DNA of 10,049 nt. It comes from Acidobacteriota bacterium. Lineage in GTDB: Bacteria; Acidobacteriota; Terriglobia; 20CM-2-55-15. Of this stretch, positions 7,885-10,049 are shown in pieces. The stretch covers positions 1-10,049 of the forward strand of contig QHXD01000338.1 in NCBI GenBank assembly GCA_003223895.1, given 5' to 3'. Under the pieces are notes generated by a model that worked only from the letters and a program-made list of their open reading frames with translations, made no database searches and had not been told where the DNA came from. The position numbers and the translations under genes are program-made. How positions within the stretch are numbered: position 1 is the first letter of the stretch; every line of letters starts with the position of its first letter.

Positions 7885-9148
7885 TCGTAAACTCCCTGGG
7901 CGAACCAGCGATCGGTGTGGACGTCGTAGTAAATGCGGTAGAGGGTATCCAGGACTTCGATGTCCCATTCTTCGCGGTCCCAGGTATCGGGACGCCACCA
8001 GTCGCCGGAAGTGCGCCAGGGCCCGCTTGCAGTTTCGATCGGGCCGTGCAGACCGTGGAAGGCAATCCAGGTGGGGACGCCCTCCTTCATCTGTACAGTG
8101 GCTTCCAGTGCCGGACGGAAAAGACGGAGAGCAATGGAACGCGGGCTAAAGCCCGCGACTACATTTGGGGACGACGAACACATTGGAGACCAACCCGCCC
8201 CCAATGTAGTCGCGGGCTTTAGCCCGCGTTCGTTGCCCATCACGCCGAATTTCTTCACCCGGAATGCATCTGGTCGATGGGTGTCCAGGATCTCCGGTGA
8301 TCCCACATTCTCCTTACCCACAACTGCAGAAATCCGCGCCAGCGTCAGTTCCAATTTCTCCGGTTCCGGCGAGAGCGGCACGAACAGGCCGTTTTGCATG
8401 ATGCGGGGCCTGGCGGGGACCGCCTCGACCTTTACTTGTTTGATGGGCGCGCCAGGAGGATGAGCTTCGAGGTCGAGGATCAGAAGTTTGGTGAGGAGCC
8501 TGGGATTGCGGATGGGAAGAGGCAGGTGAAGAACACGGACGTAAGACCCCAATGTGAGATGGACTTCATGCGTGGCGCGGTTGCGCGAGCGCAGCCGGGA
8601 GCAGATTTGATCCAGAAGCCGGGAAAGAATGAATGTCAGAGGCTCGATCGTTACGATCTCATAATCGAGCTCTATGATCTCGACGAATCGTATGGCCTCG
8701 GGATTCGCGACCAGCGGCCGCGAGCCCACTCCGCGCGCGAGTTTGTGAAGGCGCACGCCTTCCTGTCCGAGGCGTTCGGAAACCTGGACGGCGGGAAGCT
8801 TTGCAAATGCGCCGAAAGAATGGATCCCCCAGCGATCCAGCGTTTCCAGAATTTCAGGCGAAGGTGAAAGCACATCGAGCGGCCCGAAAATCCCCGGGCC
8901 GCGCAGACCGCTGCATCCGGATTCGATGCCACTGCGATGTTGGCCTGCAGCCCCCCGGCCCGCACTTGCTCGGCAACCTTCTCCGCGATTTCGGAATAAG
9001 ATCCAAACAAGCGCTCCAGTCCTTCCAGATCCAACACGACGGTGCCCGGCATCGTGTTTTCCACTCGCGGTGAGAAAGCGCTCGCGTAGTCGAATAACGC
9101 AGCGAGGACATCACCGGAAGAATTGGGGACGTAAATGCACGCGTACAT
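7881..9148 (-). CDS. imuB: ImuB, Y-family-like mutasome subunit; frameshifted, N-terminally shortened, carrying an in-frame repeat insertion
   Basis: ImuB is a catalytically inactive DinB-like protein that links ImuA, DnaE2 and the sliding clamp. ATG 9148 gives MYACIYVP, the usual start. It then passes almost directly to LAALFDYASAFSPRVE and VVLDLEGLERLFGS, so about 70 residues of the N-terminal palm found in homologues are missing in frame. After NPDAAVCAARGFSG (about 8886) the frame fails; one extra G in the CCC at 8883-8885 restores GFSGPLDVLSPSPE and continues through LHKLARG, the little-finger region, LDTHRPDAF, and the typical ending GDWWRPDTWDREEWDIEVLD...DRWFAQGVYD. Between RVKKF and ALRLFRPALEA lie about 33 residues encoded by repeat 4. 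The repaired length would be 422. The gene overlaps imuA by 38 bp and dnaE2 by 4 bp, an operon arrangement. No clear clamp-binding QLxLF motif is seen. Confidence 0.9.
7892..7897 (-). promoter_or_regulatory. Ribosome binding site fixing the dnaE2 TTG start
   Basis: On the minus strand AGGGAG lies 7 nt before TTG 7884-7882, which overlaps the imuB TGA (7883-7881). It lies within the imuB coding end. The site supports coupled re-initiation at TTG, since no ATG or GTG lies near the conserved YVELHASSAFS start of the PHP domain. Confidence 0.7.
8137..8231. repeat. Inverted repeat 4: GTAG-headed REP pair inserted within imuB
   Basis: Arms 8137-8165 and 8203-8231 are perfect over 29 bp. The pairing extends by one mismatch and four more pairs (8167-8170 with 8198-8201), leaving a 27-nt loop. 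The right arm starts GTAG (8206-8209), then CGCGGGCT / AGCCCGCG (8211-8218 / 8221-8228); the left arm is its mirror (CTAC 8159-8162). The GTAG heads face inward, the opposite of repeats 1 and 5. Its sequence is a close relative of repeat 1. It lies in the imuB coding sequence, is free of stops in that frame, and encodes the non-family segment NERGLKPATT...NVVAGFSPRS. Confidence 0.92.
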
Positions 9149-9794
9149 ATGAATTCAAGGGACGTGACCTTCGAGATCGAACGATCTCGATATCCAGATT
9201 CACCTCATTCAAAAGCGTTGACCACTTCGCTCCACGCGTTTCCATTCGCAGCACCAGCGCTGCCGCGGACTTCACCATGCTTTCCGGACTCATCACGACA
9301 AGCACAGTGGGTGTTTTCTCGATCGTGCGCTGGAAGCGGAACCAGGATGCGAGTGGAATGGATCGGAGATGCGACTGCGGGAGATCGGTCAGGTCCATCA
9401 CCACGCGGCCAAAGCCGCCTCCCTGGAGCAGCAGGTCTGTGGATTTGAGAACCTGATCGAGCTTGCGGCAGCGGACCCAGAGTAAACGTTTCAAATCGAG
9501 GCCCGCCGCCGCTCCCGATTTCGGATCGAACGCATCGTTGCCGTCAACAAGCGCGCAGACTTCATCGCGCGCTGTAGCTTCGGCAAGGATGGAAACCATG
9601 GCGCTGGTCCGCCCGGAAGCAGGAGGGCCAAAAATCTCGGTGATGGCGCCGCGGGGCAGGCCTCCGGTCAGTGCGTCGAGCTGGGCAATGCCGGTGGGCA
9701 CGCTTTCACAGACGCAGCTATCGAGATCGGTAAAAGGCGAAGGAATCCGTTCACCGAGTGCGGATTCCAACCGGGCGCGAAGAACCGATTGCAT
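9111..9794 (-). CDS. imuA: ImuA, RecA-fold SOS mutasome subunit
   Basis: A 227-residue RecA-like protein, first gene of the imuA-imuB-dnaE2 operon; ImuA binds ImuB and assists damage-induced mutagenesis. After VPTGIAQLDALTGGLPRGAI comes a P-loop-like EIFGPPASGRTS (residues 56-63 form GxxxxGRT, with Arg in place of the Walker lysine). Further family signatures are CALVDGNDAFDP (80-91), LKRLLWVRC, LLLQGGGFGRVVMDLTDLP (Walker B-like, 121-139) and WFRFQRTIE. The length is typical of ImuA, which lacks the C-terminal parts of RecA. ATG 9794 is preferred: it sits about 18 nt after the -10 element of a strong promoter. No clear Shine-Dalgarno is visible, as expected for a leader of only about 10 nt. 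The frame is intact, unlike its two partners. Its end overlaps the imuB start by 38 bp. Confidence 0.9.
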   Translation of the reverse strand: MQSVLRARLESALGERIPSPFTDLDSCVCESVPTGIAQLDALTGGLPRGAITEIFGPPASGRTSAMVSILAEATARDEVCALVDGNDAFDPKSGAAAGLDLKRLLWVRCRKLDQVLKSTDLLLQGGGFGRVVMDLTDLPQSHLRSIPLASWFRFQRTIEKTPTVLVVMSPESMVKSAAALVLRMETRGAKWSTLLNEVNLDIEIVRSRRSRPLNSYVRVHLRPQFFR

Positions 9795-9811
9795 AAAAGC
9801 ACCGAGATTCT

Positions 9812-9841
9812 TTTATACCGAACGCATGTCCGGTATGTCAA
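9812..9841 (-). promoter_or_regulatory. Sigma-70 promoter of the imuA-imuB-dnaE2 operon
   Basis: On the minus strand a perfect -35, TTGACA (9841-9836), and a five-of-six -10, TATAAA (9817-9812), are 18 bp apart. Transcription should start near 9805, about 10 nt before ATG 9794. The outer edge of the -35 touches repeat 5, whose arm begins at 9841. Confidence 0.8.
9815..9836. promoter_or_regulatory. LexA-type SOS operator within the imuA promoter
   Basis: The core CGAACGCATGTCCG (9819-9832) matches the Gram-positive/actinobacterial LexA consensus CGAACN4GTTCG at all but one position. The dyad extends to ATACCGAAC (9815-9823) and GTCCGGTAT (9828-9836), 9-bp arms with one mismatch around GCAT. 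It fills the spacer between the -35 and -10, where a bound repressor would block RNA polymerase. This agrees with the known LexA control of imuA-imuB-dnaE2 cassettes; that the host LexA uses this motif is inferred. Confidence 0.8.
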
Positions 9842-9915
9842 CTGTAGCGGCGGTCTATGACCGCCGACAGTCCACACTTGCGGGATTGCCGGCGGTCATA
9901 GACCGCCGCTACAGT
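9841..9915. repeat. Perfect inverted repeat 5: GTAG-headed REP pair between imuA and the glycosylase gene
   Basis: Arms 9841-9866 and 9890-9915 are perfect over 26 bp around a 23-nt loop. Each arm has GTAG (9844-9847; CTAC 9909-9912) followed by an 8-bp hairpin, CGGCGGTC / GACCGCCG with a TAT loop. The architecture equals that of repeats 1 and 4, but the stem sequence differs, so it is a second REP family. It fills the divergent promoter region and shares one base with the imuA -35. Confidence 0.92.
9886..9915 (+). promoter_or_regulatory. Weak candidate promoter for the glycosylase gene
   Basis: TTGCCG (9886-9891) and TACAGT (9910-9915), 18 bp apart, each match four of six consensus bases and lie in the right arm of repeat 5. 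The start codon at 9947 follows at a reasonable distance. The match is no better than chance would often give. Confidence 0.2.
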
Positions 9916-9946
9916 CATGCGGATCACGGATTGCAAGTCTACCGGT

Positions 9947-10049
9947 ATGAAACGAGAGCTGAAGACGGCGGCTCCTCTCATTCCCGAGAATCCAACTATT
10001 CCGAAACTCCGGGAAGCAGCAGCAGGTTGCCGCGCCTGTGACCTTTGGG
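9947..10049 (+). CDS. Uracil-DNA glycosylase family protein (family 4 / UdgX-like), N-terminus only
   Basis: ATG 9947 opens a frame that runs off the window after 34 codons: APLIPENPTIPKLREAAAGC then RACDLW. This matches the start of the iron-sulphur uracil-DNA glycosylases (family 4 and UdgX), which have a leading LR.AA..C..C.L motif; Cys28 and Cys31 would be the first two [4Fe-4S] ligands. Such enzymes remove uracil from DNA. The catalytic motifs lie beyond the window, so family 4 cannot be separated from UdgX. It is divergent from imuA across a shared 152-bp region, so it could also respond to DNA damage. No clear ribosome binding site is seen. Confidence 0.72.
   Translation, partial: MKRELKTAAPLIPENPTIPKLREAAAGCRACDLW

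Noticed and set aside
7885..7998. Upstream start for dnaE2 at 7998
   Set aside because: The added 38 residues are Arg/Pro-rich and come from the imuB end in another frame; TTG 7884 with AGGGAG upstream fits the family start.
8672..8873. The second imuB frame as an independent gene starting at 8873
   Set aside because: Its first residues continue the family sequence of the upstream frame (GFSG then PLDVLSPSPE), so both frames are one gene.
256..9915. Complete insertion sequence or CRISPR array
   Set aside because: No transposase frame lies between any pair of arms, and there are no regularly spaced direct repeats.

Overview
The window is GC-rich, densely coded bacterial DNA. Type-3 (zinc-domain) ProRS, an imuA-imuB-dnaE2 mutasome operon, Feo iron uptake, a secreted imidazolonepropionase-like amidohydrolase and abundant GTAG-headed palindromic repeats together fit an Acidobacteriota-like soil bacterium. 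That placement is an inference from gene content; no marker gene in the window proves it.

Layout from left to right: the 3' end of proS (1-236, +); a CDF-fold membrane protein (362-964, +) overlapping a secreted metal-dependent amidohydrolase (945-2272, +, with one frameshift); feoA-feoB for ferrous iron uptake (2419-4632, +), with a strong Fur-type operator just inside the feoA 5' end. Convergent to these lies the SOS mutagenesis operon on the minus strand: imuA (9794-9111), imuB (9148-7881) and dnaE2 (7884-4797), joined by overlaps. At the right edge a uracil-DNA glycosylase-like gene starts divergently (9947 onward, +). imuA has a textbook promoter (TTGACA-N18-TATAAA, minus strand) with a LexA-type box in its spacer, so the operon should be DNA-damage induced.

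Two things stand out. First, every gap of 100 bp or more between genes (four of them) is filled by a long, nearly perfect inverted repeat with 26-53 bp arms, and a fifth copy sits in frame inside imuB. Three of the five have the classic REP/BIME design: a GTAG tetranucleotide followed by a small GC-rich hairpin, in inverted pairs. The other two are unrelated in sequence to these and to each other. Second, three genes have broken frames. The amidohydrolase and imuB each look as if one G is missing from a G run. dnaE2 lacks about ten conserved residues right after MTANVIT, with a frame change. imuB also appears to lack about 70 N-terminal residues. The window alone cannot tell consensus-sequence errors from a decaying mutasome, but the larger losses in imuB and dnaE2 are hard to explain by simple homopolymer error.
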